Positions 36,358 to 44,964 of a stretch of DNA of 64,000 nt are shown here, in pieces (the first letter of the stretch is position 1; each line of letters starts with the position of its first letter). The DNA lies in NCBI RefSeq assembly GCF_011067745.1, contig NZ_JAAMPJ010000002.1:620001-684000 (forward strand), written 5' to 3'. This DNA is from Lentzea alba (GTDB lineage: Bacteria > Actinomycetota > Actinomycetes > Mycobacteriales > Pseudonocardiaceae). A model generated the notes under the pieces. The model was not told the DNA's origin. It searched no databases and was given only the letters and a program-made list of their open reading frames with translations. A program made the position numbers and the translations under genes.

Positions 36358-39240
36358 CGCTTTCTCCGCTTTCGCGCGCAGCTCGTCGAACTTCAGGCGC
36401 CCCACCATGTACGCGAGCGCCTGGCCGGGCTGAGCGAGGTAGCGGTCGACCTCGGCTTCGGCGAGCTCGCGCGACATCGGGGTGTTTCCTCGCAGGTAGT
36501 CGACGGCCTGCCGCCGGCTCCAGCCCTTCGCGTGCAGGCCGGTGTCGGCGACGAGCCGGCCCGCGCGCTTGGCCTCCATCGTGAGCATGCCTCGTCGCGC
36601 CTCTTCGTCGCTGTACAGCCCCATCTCGTCGGCAAGGCGTTCGCAGTAGAGCGCCCAGCCCTCGCTGAAGGCGGCGACGCGGGCCTTGCGGCGCAACAGC
36701 GGGAGGTCCTGGAGCAACATGAGCCTGGCGCTCTCGAAGTGATGGCCCGGCACGGCCTCGTGGAACGCCGTGGCTTCCGCGATGTTCCGCGGCCGGGTGT
36801 GCGGTTCCTTGGTGTTGATGAAGTACGTGCCGGGGCGGCTGCCGTCGAGCGCGGCGGGGACGTAGTGCGGTGGCATGCTCGCGGGCACTTGCGGTCCGGT
36901 CTCGGCGATCACGCACCGCTGGTCCGGCATCGTCCGGAACCATTGCGGGGCAATGGCTTCGGCTCTGCGCACGGCTGCTTCGGCGTCCGCGATCATCTCT
37001 GCGGCGCTGGTGTACTTGAGTCCTCGATGCTCACTCAGTTCGAGATTCTCGACGAGCCGGAGTCCGGTGGCGTGCAGCTCGTCCGGGTCCAGCTCCAGCG
37101 TCGTGTGCGTGCGGATCGCCTTGCCGTACAGCTCTTCGCCGTCGGGCAGCCAGCACAACCCGGCGTGTTCGGTGTCCCTGCCATGCGGGAGAACGTCGTT
37201 CTTCAGCACGTCGAGGTAGTGCTGCAACCCTGGTGCGTCGTGTCGCTCCACCAGTTCGATCGCCTGCTCCACGAGGTGTTTGACCGGCGTCCGGCCCGCG
37301 GCGATGCCCGCGCGGTGCCGTTCGGCGACCGTGGCGAGAAACCCCGGCACGGCGTGGTGGCTCTTCAGCTCGGGCAGGAAGTAGAGCAGCTCGGGCACCG
37401 CGTCCTGGACGGACCCGCTGACACCGAACTCGATCGTCCGCGACTCGATGGTGTCGCACTCCACCTGGGCGAGATGCTGGACGAGCCCGTGCGTGACGGG
37501 ATCGGTTTCCGGCGTCCGTTCCGCTTCTTCGGCAATGGCCCGGTAGCGCCGCAGGTAGTCCTGGTCCGCCTCTTCGCTGTGGTCCTGCAACGCGCCGTCG
37601 TCGCGCAGGCCCATCAGGTTCGCCCGCAACGCGTGGTGGTCCAGCATCAGGTTCCACAGGCGTTCCGCGAGGTCACGCATCGGCCAGCCACCGTCGACGA
37701 CCTCTTCGAGCAGCGCGAGCGTGAGCCTGCCCTGGCCGAGGACGACCTCGTGGAAGTCGCGGACGTCCTTGCCGGCAGCCTCGGCTCTGGCACGAAGTTC
37801 CTGGAACTTCAGGCGCCCCACCACGTACGCGAGCGCCTGGCCCGGTTCGCCGAGGTAACGGTCCACTTCGGACCCGATCTGCGTCCTGCTCATCGGTGTG
37901 TTCTCGGCGAGGTAGTCGATGGCCTGCTGACGACTCCACCCCTTGGCGTGCAAGCCGGTGTCGACGACGAGCCGGCCCGCGCGCATGGCGTCCATCGTGA
38001 GCATGCCGAGCCTGGACTCGTCGCTGCCGTAAAGACCCATCTCGTCGGCGAGGCGTTCGCAGTAGAGCCCCCAGCCCTCACCGAACGCGCTGATCGGCGC
38101 CTTGCGGCGGACCACAGGCAGGTCCTTCAACGCCGCCATCCTGGCGTACTCGAAGTGATGCCCCGGCACGGCCTCGTGGTAGGCCGTGGCCTCGTCCTCG
38201 ATCTTGAGGCGGTTCCGCGGTTCCTTGGTGTTGACGAAGTACGTGCCGGGCCGGCTGCCGTCCTCCGAGGAGGGGAAGTAGTGCGGCGGCACGTGCGCGG
38301 GCACCGCCGGCGGCGTCGCCCTGACCACGCACCTGGCGTCCGGCACGGTGCGAAACCACTGCGGCGCCGCGGCTTCGGCCTTCGCAACAGCCGCCCGCGC
38401 GGCCTCGAGCATCTCCTCGGCGTTGGTGTGCCGGAACGCCGGATCGTGGCGAATGCGGTCGAACACGCCGTCGCCGTACTGCGCGAACTCGTTCTTGAGC
38501 TCCTCGATCAGCCTGATCCCGGTGGCATGTAGCTCGTCCGGGTCGAGATCCTCCGTGGTGTGCGCGCGAATCGCCATTCGGTAGACCGCGTCGCCGTTGT
38601 CCAGCCAGCAAAGGCCGCCGTGTTCGGTGTCCCGGCCCAACGGCAGCGCATCGTTGCGCAGGAAGTCGCGGTACTTCTGGATGGCCGGCCGGACGATCTC
38701 GCTCGCCCCCTCCACGACGTCGAACGTGCCGAGGTTGGCGAGGTGACCGTCCATCAACGCGACAGCCTGCTCCACCAGGTGCCTCACCGGCGTGCGACCG
38801 TTCGCAAAACCCTTGCTGTGCCGCGTGATCATCGTGTCGAAGAACCCGTCGAGCCCTCGCATCCGCTGCAGGTAACCGGCCCGGCGCTCCGGGTTGTCGA
38901 CGGGCAGCCGCGGCAGGACCGACAGCGTGCCGGGGACCACCGTGCGGATGTTCGCGCTGATGCCGGACTCGATCTGCAGCCCCTCGATGTCGTCCGACTG
39001 GGTGCGCACGTCGTGCAGCACGATCCCCAGCGTGATGCGCTCGGACAGGTTCCGCGGCTCGAGCCGCTCGGCGGCGTCGCGAATCTCGCGCAACCGGACC
39101 TGGTAGCGCTGATCGGCCTCCTCGCTGTGGTCGACGAGACTTTCGTGATCGAGGTCGAAGCCCATCAGGCTGGCATCGACCGGAAAGCGGTCGAGAATCG
39201 TGTCGAAGAGGCGATCGGCGAGCGCGTTGACTTCGGACAT
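36247..39240 (-). CDS. Duplicated DUF885 metallopeptidase (two complete units in one chain)
   Basis: The 997-residue protein consists of two head-to-tail copies of a DUF885 unit. Each carries the zinc motif HEAVPGHH (starting at H355 and H827, 472 residues apart) and the downstream segments SEGWALYCERLADEMGLY (FGEGWGLY in the first) and LHAKGWSR-QA-DYL--NTPMSR. Family members normally have one unit of 500-600 residues. Both active sites look intact, so this is a working fusion rather than decay. No signal peptide is seen, so it is probably cytosolic; an oligopeptidase activity is likely but the substrate is unknown. The ATG at 39240 follows a GGGGGA. Confidence 0.88.
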   Translation of the reverse strand: MSEVNALADRLFDTILDRFPVDASLMGFDLDHESLVDHSEEADQRYQVRLREIRDAAERLEPRNLSERITLGIVLHDVRTQSDDIEGLQIESGISANIRTVVPGTLSVLPRLPVDNPERRAGYLQRMRGLDGFFDTMITRHSKGFANGRTPVRHLVEQAVALMDGHLANLGTFDVVEGASEIVRPAIQKYRDFLRNDALPLGRDTEHGGLCWLDNGDAVYRMAIRAHTTEDLDPDELHATGIRLIEELKNEFAQYGDGVFDRIRHDPAFRHTNAEEMLEAARAAVAKAEAAAPQWFRTVPDARCVVRATPPAVPAHVPPHYFPSSEDGSRPGTYFVNTKEPRNRLKIEDEATAYHEAVPGHHFEYARMAALKDLPVVRRKAPISAFGEGWGLYCERLADEMGLYGSDESRLGMLTMDAMRAGRLVVDTGLHAKGWSRQQAIDYLAENTPMSRTQIGSEVDRYLGEPGQALAYVVGRLKFQELRARAEAAGKDVRDFHEVVLGQGRLTLALLEEVVDGGWPMRDLAERLWNLMLDHHALRANLMGLRDDGALQDHSEEADQDYLRRYRAIAEEAERTPETDPVTHGLVQHLAQVECDTIESRTIEFGVSGSVQDAVPELLYFLPELKSHHAVPGFLATVAERHRAGIAAGRTPVKHLVEQAIELVERHDAPGLQHYLDVLKNDVLPHGRDTEHAGLCWLPDGEELYGKAIRTHTTLELDPDELHATGLRLVENLELSEHRGLKYTSAAEMIADAEAAVRRAEAIAPQWFRTMPDQRCVIAETGPQVPASMPPHYVPAALDGSRPGTYFINTKEPHTRPRNIAEATAFHEAVPGHHFESARLMLLQDLPLLRRKARVAAFSEGWALYCERLADEMGLYSDEEARRGMLTMEAKRAGRLVADTGLHAKGWSRRQAVDYLRGNTPMSRELAEAEVDRYLAQPGQALAYMVGRLKFDELRAKAEKALGPAFDVRDFHEVVLGHGKLTLGLLDDVVTAWIAER

Positions 39241-39304
39241 CCGTCCCCCAGAGTTACGCCGTTGAGCGGCCATCACCACCCAGTTTCCCGGGTAAGCCCT
39301 TCCC

Positions 39305-39979
39305 ATGCGCTGGTTGCTGCTGATCGTCCTGCTGACCGGCTGTTCCGCGTTCCCCTTGGCCTCTTCGGGCGGTCCTCAAGTGGATCGCGTGCCTGCCGGA
39401 ACCCTCGACGCCGCAACGGCACGCACCTCTCTCGCAGCCCTGCCGTTGAGCGCACCGGGCCGCCTGGACGGCTACGTGCGCGACTGCGACAGCGACAAAG
39501 CCTGCGTGTTCGGCCAACCCTGGTTCGACACCGACGGCGACGGCTGCGACCAACGCAGCCAAGTGCTGGCCCGCGACCTAACGGCCGTGGAACGCAAACC
39601 AGGCCGTTGCAGCGTCCAGTCCGGCACACTCGACGACCCCTACACGGCCTCACAGATCAACAGCGTGTCGAAGATCCAGATCGACCACGTGGTGCCGCTG
39701 GCCGAGATGTGGCGCAGCGGCGCGGCCACGTGGCCCCAGGAGCGGCGGGTGGCGGCGGCCAACGACCTGCGCAACCTCGTGGCGGTCTCGGGGAAGGTCA
39801 ACCAGTCGAAGAGCGACAAGACGCCGGACGAGTGGATGCCGCCCAACGCGGGATACGCGTGTTCGTACGGGCGGATCTACGTGACGGTGAAGGCGGCTTA
39901 CGGGTTGAGCGTGGCTCCGGCGGAACGGTCGGCGCTGGAGCAGGCACTCACCACCTGTGACACACCGCCTGCGACATGA
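39305..39979 (+). CDS. Secreted HNH-family nuclease, lipoprotein-type
   Basis: The 224-residue product begins with a lipoprotein signal (MRWLLLIVLLTGC). The mature part has the His-Me finger pattern of the DUF1524/HNH family: SKIQIDHVVPLAEMWRSGA supplies the DH pair, and NDLRNLVAVSGKVNQSKSDKTPDEWMPP the N and K/D positions. Such exported enzymes degrade DNA outside the cell. The ATG at 39305 is divergent from the DUF885 gene. Its stop is one base from the end of the next, convergent gene. Confidence 0.88.
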   Translation: MRWLLLIVLLTGCSAFPLASSGGPQVDRVPAGTLDAATARTSLAALPLSAPGRLDGYVRDCDSDKACVFGQPWFDTDGDGCDQRSQVLARDLTAVERKPGRCSVQSGTLDDPYTASQINSVSKIQIDHVVPLAEMWRSGAATWPQERRVAAANDLRNLVAVSGKVNQSKSDKTPDEWMPPNAGYACSYGRIYVTVKAAYGLSVAPAERSALEQALTTCDTPPAT

Positions 39980-39980
39980 T

Positions 39981-41483
39981 TCAGTCAGTTCGGCGAATCA
40001 GGCTGGAGTAGCCCACGACAACGAGCGTTGCGAGAATCCACACGGCTACCTGCAGCAGCCAAATCGCCATCGCGAAGGCCTGACCACGACGACTGATCGT
40101 GTCGAGGTCACACCTTTCGCGCACGCCGGTCACCGCGAGGGGAAGTCCTCGGTCGATTCCAAGGCCGATCTGTTCAAACGTCGAGCATGGTGTGAACGGC
40201 TGTTCGGAACGACTTGTGTGGCCTGCGGCATACCGACCGTCTCGGATCGGAGTGTGTCCAGCCCAAAGTCCCAGAAGTCCCGCCACCACGAGGACCACCA
40301 GTGTCGTGACAACTGTTCGGCCAATGCGGTAGCCATAGCCCGCCAGAAGCCCCCAAAGACGGTGCCTCAACCTCGACCACAGACTGTCGAACTCTCCTCG
40401 AATCCTCAGATCATCCTGCTGGGCGATCAAAATGCGCCGAACTGCCACATCGTTGCCGGCGGCGCGCTCGACACCGGCCAACTGCCAATAGGACTGGGCC
40501 GTGTAACCACGAGTGTGCGAACGGATCCAATGCAGCCACTTCCGCCAGTCAGCGCCCGCTACCGCCAGAGATCGGTAGGTGAGCCCACTGATCGTCAAAT
40601 CTCCAGCAGCACAGTCTCTGCTGATGTCAGCATCACACAGGACATCGCCACTGATACCTACCCAGCCTGCTGAAACGTGCTCCATGCTAACCAGCGCGCC
40701 GCCAACTTCAGAGTTCTTCATCTCGAACGGGCTCCAGCGAACGGCCCCTAGGTTCGCACCGAACAGATCAACGATGACATGGCGGCTTCGCCCCTGAAAA
40801 GAGGAGCTACAACCTAACACCAGTTCTCCGCCGACTCTGATCCCACGCGCACTGAGCGCAGGGCCAGACAAGTTCTTCAACGTCGAATCAGCAAAGGTGA
40901 CAAGACCGCCGACAAAGGCTCCGTTCAGCACCACAGCACCTTGGCATGAATCGGCCGTTGCGGAAAATCCATCGCGCAGAAAGAGATTTCCTTCAATCCG
41001 AATGTCCTCGGCGTGCAGCGCGGACCCATTCGCGCCGGACAGCGTCGCTCCATCGCATTCGAAATTTCCGTCGATGCGAGCACCAGGCAGCCTGACCGCT
41101 CTGCCGTCCACACTGACGGCAGTGAAGCCCTTTCGCAAGAACAGGCTCCCCGCCACCCGAAGCTTGTCTGCTGACACTCCAGGCACGTGACAGCCTTCAA
41201 GCTCAAGCCAGGGGAACTGTGCGTCTCGCAAAACCACCGGATCCGACATCCGGCAGTTGGTCAAATTCAGGCCAGCAGTGCTGAGCACGCCCTCCAAGTC
41301 CAGCGCACCTTCGATCCGCGCACCGGCCAGTTGCACACCCCTCGGACCCACAGCCCCATGACGGCCAAGCAGAAGATCGCGAATGACCTCAGCACGAATG
41401 CTCTGAGGTCCACAACACCGGAGACGTTGTCCACGCCCAGCCGCCAGGACGAGCTTGCGTTCCGGGGAGGTGAGGCCTCGCAT
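39981..41483 (-). CDS. Repetitive (beta-helix-like) membrane protein
   Basis: The protein of about 500 residues has a long N-terminal part with a loose repeat of small and hydrophobic residues (GVQLAGARIEGALDLEG, NLTNCRMSDPVVLRDAQF, DGRAVRLPGARIDGNFECDGATLSG, HAEDIRIEGNLFLRDG), as in right-handed beta-helices of the pentapeptide-like kind. Two membrane spans lie near the C-terminus (about 390-410 and 470-490). Similar actinobacterial proteins are often labelled membrane-associated oxidoreductase, a name I cannot support. It borders the integrated element but lies outside its repeat. A GTG nine bases upstream of the chosen ATG is an alternative. Confidence 0.7.
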   Translation of the reverse strand: MRGLTSPERKLVLAAGRGQRLRCCGPQSIRAEVIRDLLLGRHGAVGPRGVQLAGARIEGALDLEGVLSTAGLNLTNCRMSDPVVLRDAQFPWLELEGCHVPGVSADKLRVAGSLFLRKGFTAVSVDGRAVRLPGARIDGNFECDGATLSGANGSALHAEDIRIEGNLFLRDGFSATADSCQGAVVLNGAFVGGLVTFADSTLKNLSGPALSARGIRVGGELVLGCSSSFQGRSRHVIVDLFGANLGAVRWSPFEMKNSEVGGALVSMEHVSAGWVGISGDVLCDADISRDCAAGDLTISGLTYRSLAVAGADWRKWLHWIRSHTRGYTAQSYWQLAGVERAAGNDVAVRRILIAQQDDLRIRGEFDSLWSRLRHRLWGLLAGYGYRIGRTVVTTLVVLVVAGLLGLWAGHTPIRDGRYAAGHTSRSEQPFTPCSTFEQIGLGIDRGLPLAVTGVRERCDLDTISRRGQAFAMAIWLLQVAVWILATLVVVGYSSLIRRTD

Positions 41484-41541
41484 CCGCAGCACAACCAGTA
41501 CGTCGTGACCCGGATCACAACGTTACGAGGCCGAAACAGAA

Positions 41542-41573
41542 ACCGGCGGGCCCTCCGAGGAGGACCCGCCGGT
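41542..41573 (-). terminator. Displaced original terminator of the tRNA-Thr gene
   Basis: A 15-bp GC-rich stem with one mismatch is followed on the minus strand by TTTCTGTTTC. It lies just beyond the left 52-bp repeat in the position a terminator would have behind the tRNA before the element integrated. Confidence 0.75.
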
Positions 41574-41574
41574 C

Positions 41575-41626
41575 ATCTCACCGAGCCGCCTATCGGAATC
41601 GAACCGATGACCTGCTCATTACGAGT
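41575..41626. repeat. Left attachment site (52-bp direct repeat)
   Basis: Identical over 52 bases to 50744-50795. It contains the 3' half of the tRNA-Thr gene, from the anticodon loop to the 3' end, and a few bases beyond. Confidence 0.95.
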
Positions 41627-41661
41627 TCCCTGGTGTTCGTGTTGAGTGCTGACGGGTAGTA

Positions 41662-41699
41662 CCGCACCGGTCTGATTGATCCTGGTCAGACCGGTGCGG
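41662..41699. terminator. Perfect 14-bp inverted repeat inside the left end
   Basis: CCGCACCGGTCTGA (41662-41675) pairs with 41686-41699 around a 10-base loop. No U run follows on either strand. It could terminate the leftward dioxygenase operon or be a recombination-factor site. Together with the paired motif at 41744-41762 it is all I see in the gene-free 41627-41911. Confidence 0.55.
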
Positions 41700-41743
41700 C
41701 TGCCGTTCGGTGCCGTTGTCGATCAGCTCGTTTCGGAGCGTTC

Positions 41744-41762
41744 GGGCACACAATGGGCACAC
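41744..41762 (+). promoter_or_regulatory. Candidate integrase arm-type sites, left
   Basis: GGGCACAC occurs twice, three bases apart. The same 8-3-8 arrangement, in the same orientation, occurs near the right end at 50638-50656. It lies 118 bases inside the left repeat. Confidence 0.65.
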
Positions 41763-41911
41763 TTTGCGAGCCCCCACTTCATCCCTGCTGACCAGCACGG
41801 ATGCTGCTCCACAGACAGCGAACCAAAGGTCGATTCCCCGGAAGCAGATCGACCGCTCTTGCGTCGCGACCGCGTGCAGCAACGGCCGGAAAGCCCCGAC
41901 TGCGGGTCTGA

Positions 41912-42256
41912 CTACGGCGTCCACAGTCTTGGCCCGGTCGCCTTCACGAGCCGAGGTGCGAGCCGATCTCCAGGGGCAGGCAGGCTCAGCAGGTCCTCGA
42001 CCAGATGCGCGAGCGAGCCCGTGCGCTCCCACACGATGCCGGGCGGCTCATCCCCGTCCGTGCGCAGTGCCATCGCGTCGTCTTCATCGCGAACGCGGAC
42101 AGCGTCAATCCATCCGCCTGGCCAGGCTCTGTAGCCGTCGACCTGTGTCGGCACACCCGCTACCGCGTCTCGATGCACGAACGTCCAGCCCGCGTCCCTG
42201 ATCGCGATGAGCGCGGCGAGTCCAGGAAACGCGCGGATCGCTGCCGCGTCGCTCAT
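41912..42256 (-). CDS. Small protein coupled to the TauD-type dioxygenase gene
   Basis: The 114-residue protein (MSDAAAIRAFPGLAALIAIRDAGWTF...) has no family I recognise. It is rich in charged residues in the middle (VRVRDEDDAMALRTDGDE) and carries no membrane span or signal. Its ATG overlaps the stop of the dioxygenase gene (ATGA at 42253-42256), so the two are translated together and probably work in one process. Confidence 0.7.
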   Translation of the reverse strand: MSDAAAIRAFPGLAALIAIRDAGWTFVHRDAVAGVPTQVDGYRAWPGGWIDAVRVRDEDDAMALRTDGDEPPGIVWERTGSLAHLVEDLLSLPAPGDRLAPRLVKATGPRLWTP

Positions 42257-42996
42257 GCCGCATCGCTCGACGCCCGGACGCGAACGCCAGTCCCGACAAC
42301 GAGTTCGGGCAGCGGATCGCCGTTCACGCGGTGGACGACACGCTGCCCGGTGAACGCTCGTCGACCGTGCAACCAGCGGTGGTTGTCCAGGACGTAGCCC
42401 TGCCCGGCAGTAAGCCTGAACTCGAACGCGTGACGGTCGATCGCCGCGCGCAGCACTGGAATCCAGCGGTCGACCTCGGGCGCGAACTGAGCAAGCTCGT
42501 CGAGCCGAAGTCTGACAGCGATCCGGCCGCCGCCGTTGTCGCTGAAGATCGAGCTGAGGTACCCGGCCGCGCCGCCGAACAAGACGGAGCGTGGAGTACT
42601 CAAGGCGGTGAGCGCTTCAGGCTCCGACTCGGCGAGATCGTCGTACACGGCCTGGCCGTCGATGAGCACGCACTCGCCGCCGGCCGTCGCAGCCTGCGAG
42701 CAGCTCATCATCAGCAGCGCAGGCGGATGCGGAACGCCTGAGCGATCGGTGTGCGGGTTAAGCGCACAAGCGCTGAAGCCTGCGAATCCGCTGCGCACGA
42801 TCGACTCACCAAGGTCAGCGATCGTGGTGACGCCATCAGGTCCGCTGTCCCGGTGCGGCACGACGATGGCGATCGACTGCGCGAGCCTGAGCAGGTCCTG
42901 GGGGCCGTCGAGACCGTCGACTACAGCGAGTCCCTGCTCGGCGATCAGCTCGACCAGGTTGGCGGAGTCCGCGTTGACGCGATACGGCTCGATCAT
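42253..42996 (-). CDS. TauD/TfdA-type Fe(II)/2-oxoglutarate dioxygenase
   Basis: The 247-residue protein has the HxD iron motif in NPHTDRSGVPHPPALLMMSC and the distal histidine with the 2-oxoglutarate arginine region in VLDNHRWLHGRRAFTG, the order of the clavaminate-synthase/TauD group. It therefore probably hydroxylates or otherwise oxidises a small molecule or amino acid; no substrate is visible. The ATG at 42996 has GGAGG eight bases upstream. It is divergent from the Nudix gene within the integrated element and is likely cargo. Confidence 0.85.
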   Translation of the reverse strand: MIEPYRVNADSANLVELIAEQGLAVVDGLDGPQDLLRLAQSIAIVVPHRDSGPDGVTTIADLGESIVRSGFAGFSACALNPHTDRSGVPHPPALLMMSCSQAATAGGECVLIDGQAVYDDLAESEPEALTALSTPRSVLFGGAAGYLSSIFSDNGGGRIAVRLRLDELAQFAPEVDRWIPVLRAAIDRHAFEFRLTAGQGYVLDNHRWLHGRRAFTGQRVVHRVNGDPLPELVVGTGVRVRASSDAA

Positions 42997-43158
42997 GGCG
43001 TCTACCTCCCGAAACGACTCGTCTACGGGATCAGCAGAACGCTGTTCTGTCCACCACGTCCAGTGACAGGTTGTCAACACCGCGTCGCCTCGGCATGGTG
43101 GGTTCCGGTGCTACTTTGCCGTTGAGCAGCCTGCCCGCGAATCACGGAGGACACCTCG

Positions 43159-43572
43159 ATGAGCCAGCTTGCCTACCCCGTCTCGATCAAGGGCGTGGTG
43201 GTCCGCGACGGCAAGGTGTTGCTGCTGAAGAACGAGCGCGAGGAGTGGGAGCTGCCGGGCGGCCGGATCGAACCCGGTGAGACCCCTGAGGAGTGCGTTG
43301 CGCGCGAGATCACCGAAGAGACGCAGTGGAAGGTGACGACCGGGCCGATCCTCGACACGTGGATGTACTACATCAACGTTGCCAAGAAGAACGTGTTCAT
43401 CGTGACCTACGGCTGCCATCCGGACGGCACCAGCGAGCCCGTGCTTTCCCACGAGCACAAGGAAATCGGGCTGTTCGCCGAGGACGAGGTACCCGGCTTG
43501 AACATGCCCGACGGCTACAAGCGCTCGATCGCGACGTGGTTCGAACGCTTGCGCGCGGACGCGGTCAGGTAA
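43159..43572 (+). CDS. Nudix hydrolase
   Basis: The 137-residue protein contains the Nudix box GGRIEPGETPEECVAREITEET, with the catalytic REITEE; the usual glycine after it is replaced (QW). It hydrolyses a nucleoside-diphosphate-linked compound of unknown kind. It ends three bases before the XRE/TPR regulator gene. In the Streptomyces element pSAM2 a Nudix protein (Pif) prevents redundant transfer between element carriers; an analogous immunity role here is possible but unproven. The ATG at 43159 has GGAGG a little over ten bases upstream. Confidence 0.88.
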   Translation: MSQLAYPVSIKGVVVRDGKVLLLKNEREEWELPGGRIEPGETPEECVAREITEETQWKVTTGPILDTWMYYINVAKKNVFIVTYGCHPDGTSEPVLSHEHKEIGLFAEDEVPGLNMPDGYKRSIATWFERLRADAVR

Positions 43573-43575
43573 GCC

Positions 43576-44838
43576 ATGACGAGCAGGCGGTGCGATGCGT
43601 GCGGAGCCGGGTTGAGTCGGCTCGCCGTCGAACCGATCTGCCCAACCTGTCACGCAAGCGCGCGCCACGTCGCACCGGTTGTTCCCGCTCGTCAGCTCAT
43701 GCCCGCGGTGTGGTTGTGGTCGGCACCTGAAGCGACGGCCGCACTCAGAAGTCGTAATCTGGCAACGATCCTGCGCGTGTACCGCAGATTGAACAAGCTG
43801 AGTCAGGAACGGCTCGCCGCGCTGCTCGGTTACGACAAGACCTACGTGTCGATGATCGAGACCGGTCGCCGGAACATCAGCGACGTGGCCACTCGGCGGC
43901 ACATCGCGCGGACGCTCGGGCTGCCGATGCACGCGCTCGGTGTTACCGACAACGACGATGCCGACTTCGCCGCGATGATCCAGTTCGGTGACTCGACCAT
44001 CCGCCTTGCCGAGATCGCGCGCCAGTCCGGCAGGGTCGTCGATGCGGTCAACGAGTTGTGGCCGCTGGTCGCTCGACTTGAGGCGCGAGCCGCCGAGGGA
44101 CGGGCCGAACGGGACACGATGATCCTGCTCGGTCAGGGCCGCGCCGCGCTCGGCGTCTCGCTCGGCACGGTGCTGCCTGAGGAACGGCTGACGGCCGCTG
44201 CCCGCTGGACGGGCAAGGCGCTGGCGGTCGCCGAGCGCCTCGGTGACCGAGCGTTCCTCGCTCACGCGCTGCGGATGCACGGGAACGAGCTGCGCAAGGC
44301 TGACCACGTCGGCGCAGCCATCGCTCGACTTAGCCGAGCTGTTGCCGTGTCCGAGGATCGCGAAGGACAGGGAGCCGCGTTCGCGCTACTCGCTCGTGCC
44401 GCAGGCGAGCACGGCGACCCAGACCTGTTCGACCTCGCAATCAACGGCTACCGCGAACGGCTCGACGACGGTGGCGGCCGAAGCATGTTGTTCAACCCGT
44501 TCACCTTCCGGGAGATCGAGCTACGCGGACTGGTCGCAACTGGCAGAGCCGCCAACGCGGTCCGGATCATGCAGACGCATATGCCGGATGCAGCACCAGT
44601 CGCCCCGCAATGGCACATCATCGAGCGAGTCACCGCCGGGCAGGTTCTGCTTGCAGCCCGACAGCGAGACGGCGCAGAAGACGCCTTGCGCACCGCGCTC
44701 CTTGCCGCTGAGACCCACCGCCTGCCGCACCAGATACAGCGAACAATCCGCGCTGCCGACGATGGTGGACTCATCGAAATCAGCACGAGTGGGCAACTGG
44801 CACTACAACGCCTCAACGCCCTTCTGACACCGGGCTGA
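43576..44838 (+). CDS. XRE-type regulator with zinc ribbon and TPR-like domain
   Basis: The 420-residue protein has three parts. An N-terminal CxxC-x12-CxxC knuckle (C6, C9, C22, C25) comes first. A helix-turn-helix at about 65-115 (LNKLSQERLAALLGYDKTYVSMIETGRRNI) follows. A long alpha-helical region of TPR character completes the protein (AARWTGKALAVAERLGDRAFLAHALRMHGNELRKADHVGAAIARLSRAVAV). Such proteins often sense a peptide or small ligand. It directly follows the Nudix gene and may control it and the divergent dioxygenase. Confidence 0.85.
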   Translation: MTSRRCDACGAGLSRLAVEPICPTCHASARHVAPVVPARQLMPAVWLWSAPEATAALRSRNLATILRVYRRLNKLSQERLAALLGYDKTYVSMIETGRRNISDVATRRHIARTLGLPMHALGVTDNDDADFAAMIQFGDSTIRLAEIARQSGRVVDAVNELWPLVARLEARAAEGRAERDTMILLGQGRAALGVSLGTVLPEERLTAAARWTGKALAVAERLGDRAFLAHALRMHGNELRKADHVGAAIARLSRAVAVSEDREGQGAAFALLARAAGEHGDPDLFDLAINGYRERLDDGGGRSMLFNPFTFREIELRGLVATGRAANAVRIMQTHMPDAAPVAPQWHIIERVTAGQVLLAARQRDGAEDALRTALLAAETHRLPHQIQRTIRAADDGGLIEISTSGQLALQRLNALLTPG

Positions 44839-44964
44839 TGAGCTTCGGCTGAGTCGATCTCAGCGGACGACCACGGTCAGTAACGCGTTGCTGGTCTCAC
44901 ACCGATACAGGGCATGCCTGGCAGCCAGATGTGACACCACTTGCGACTGCGAAAAGAGTTCCGC

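Noticed and set aside
42997..43158. Promoter and TGACA/TGTCA dyad between the dioxygenase and Nudix genes
   Set aside because: Five-base arms with a three-base gap are too short to claim without comparison; no clear -35/-10 pair.
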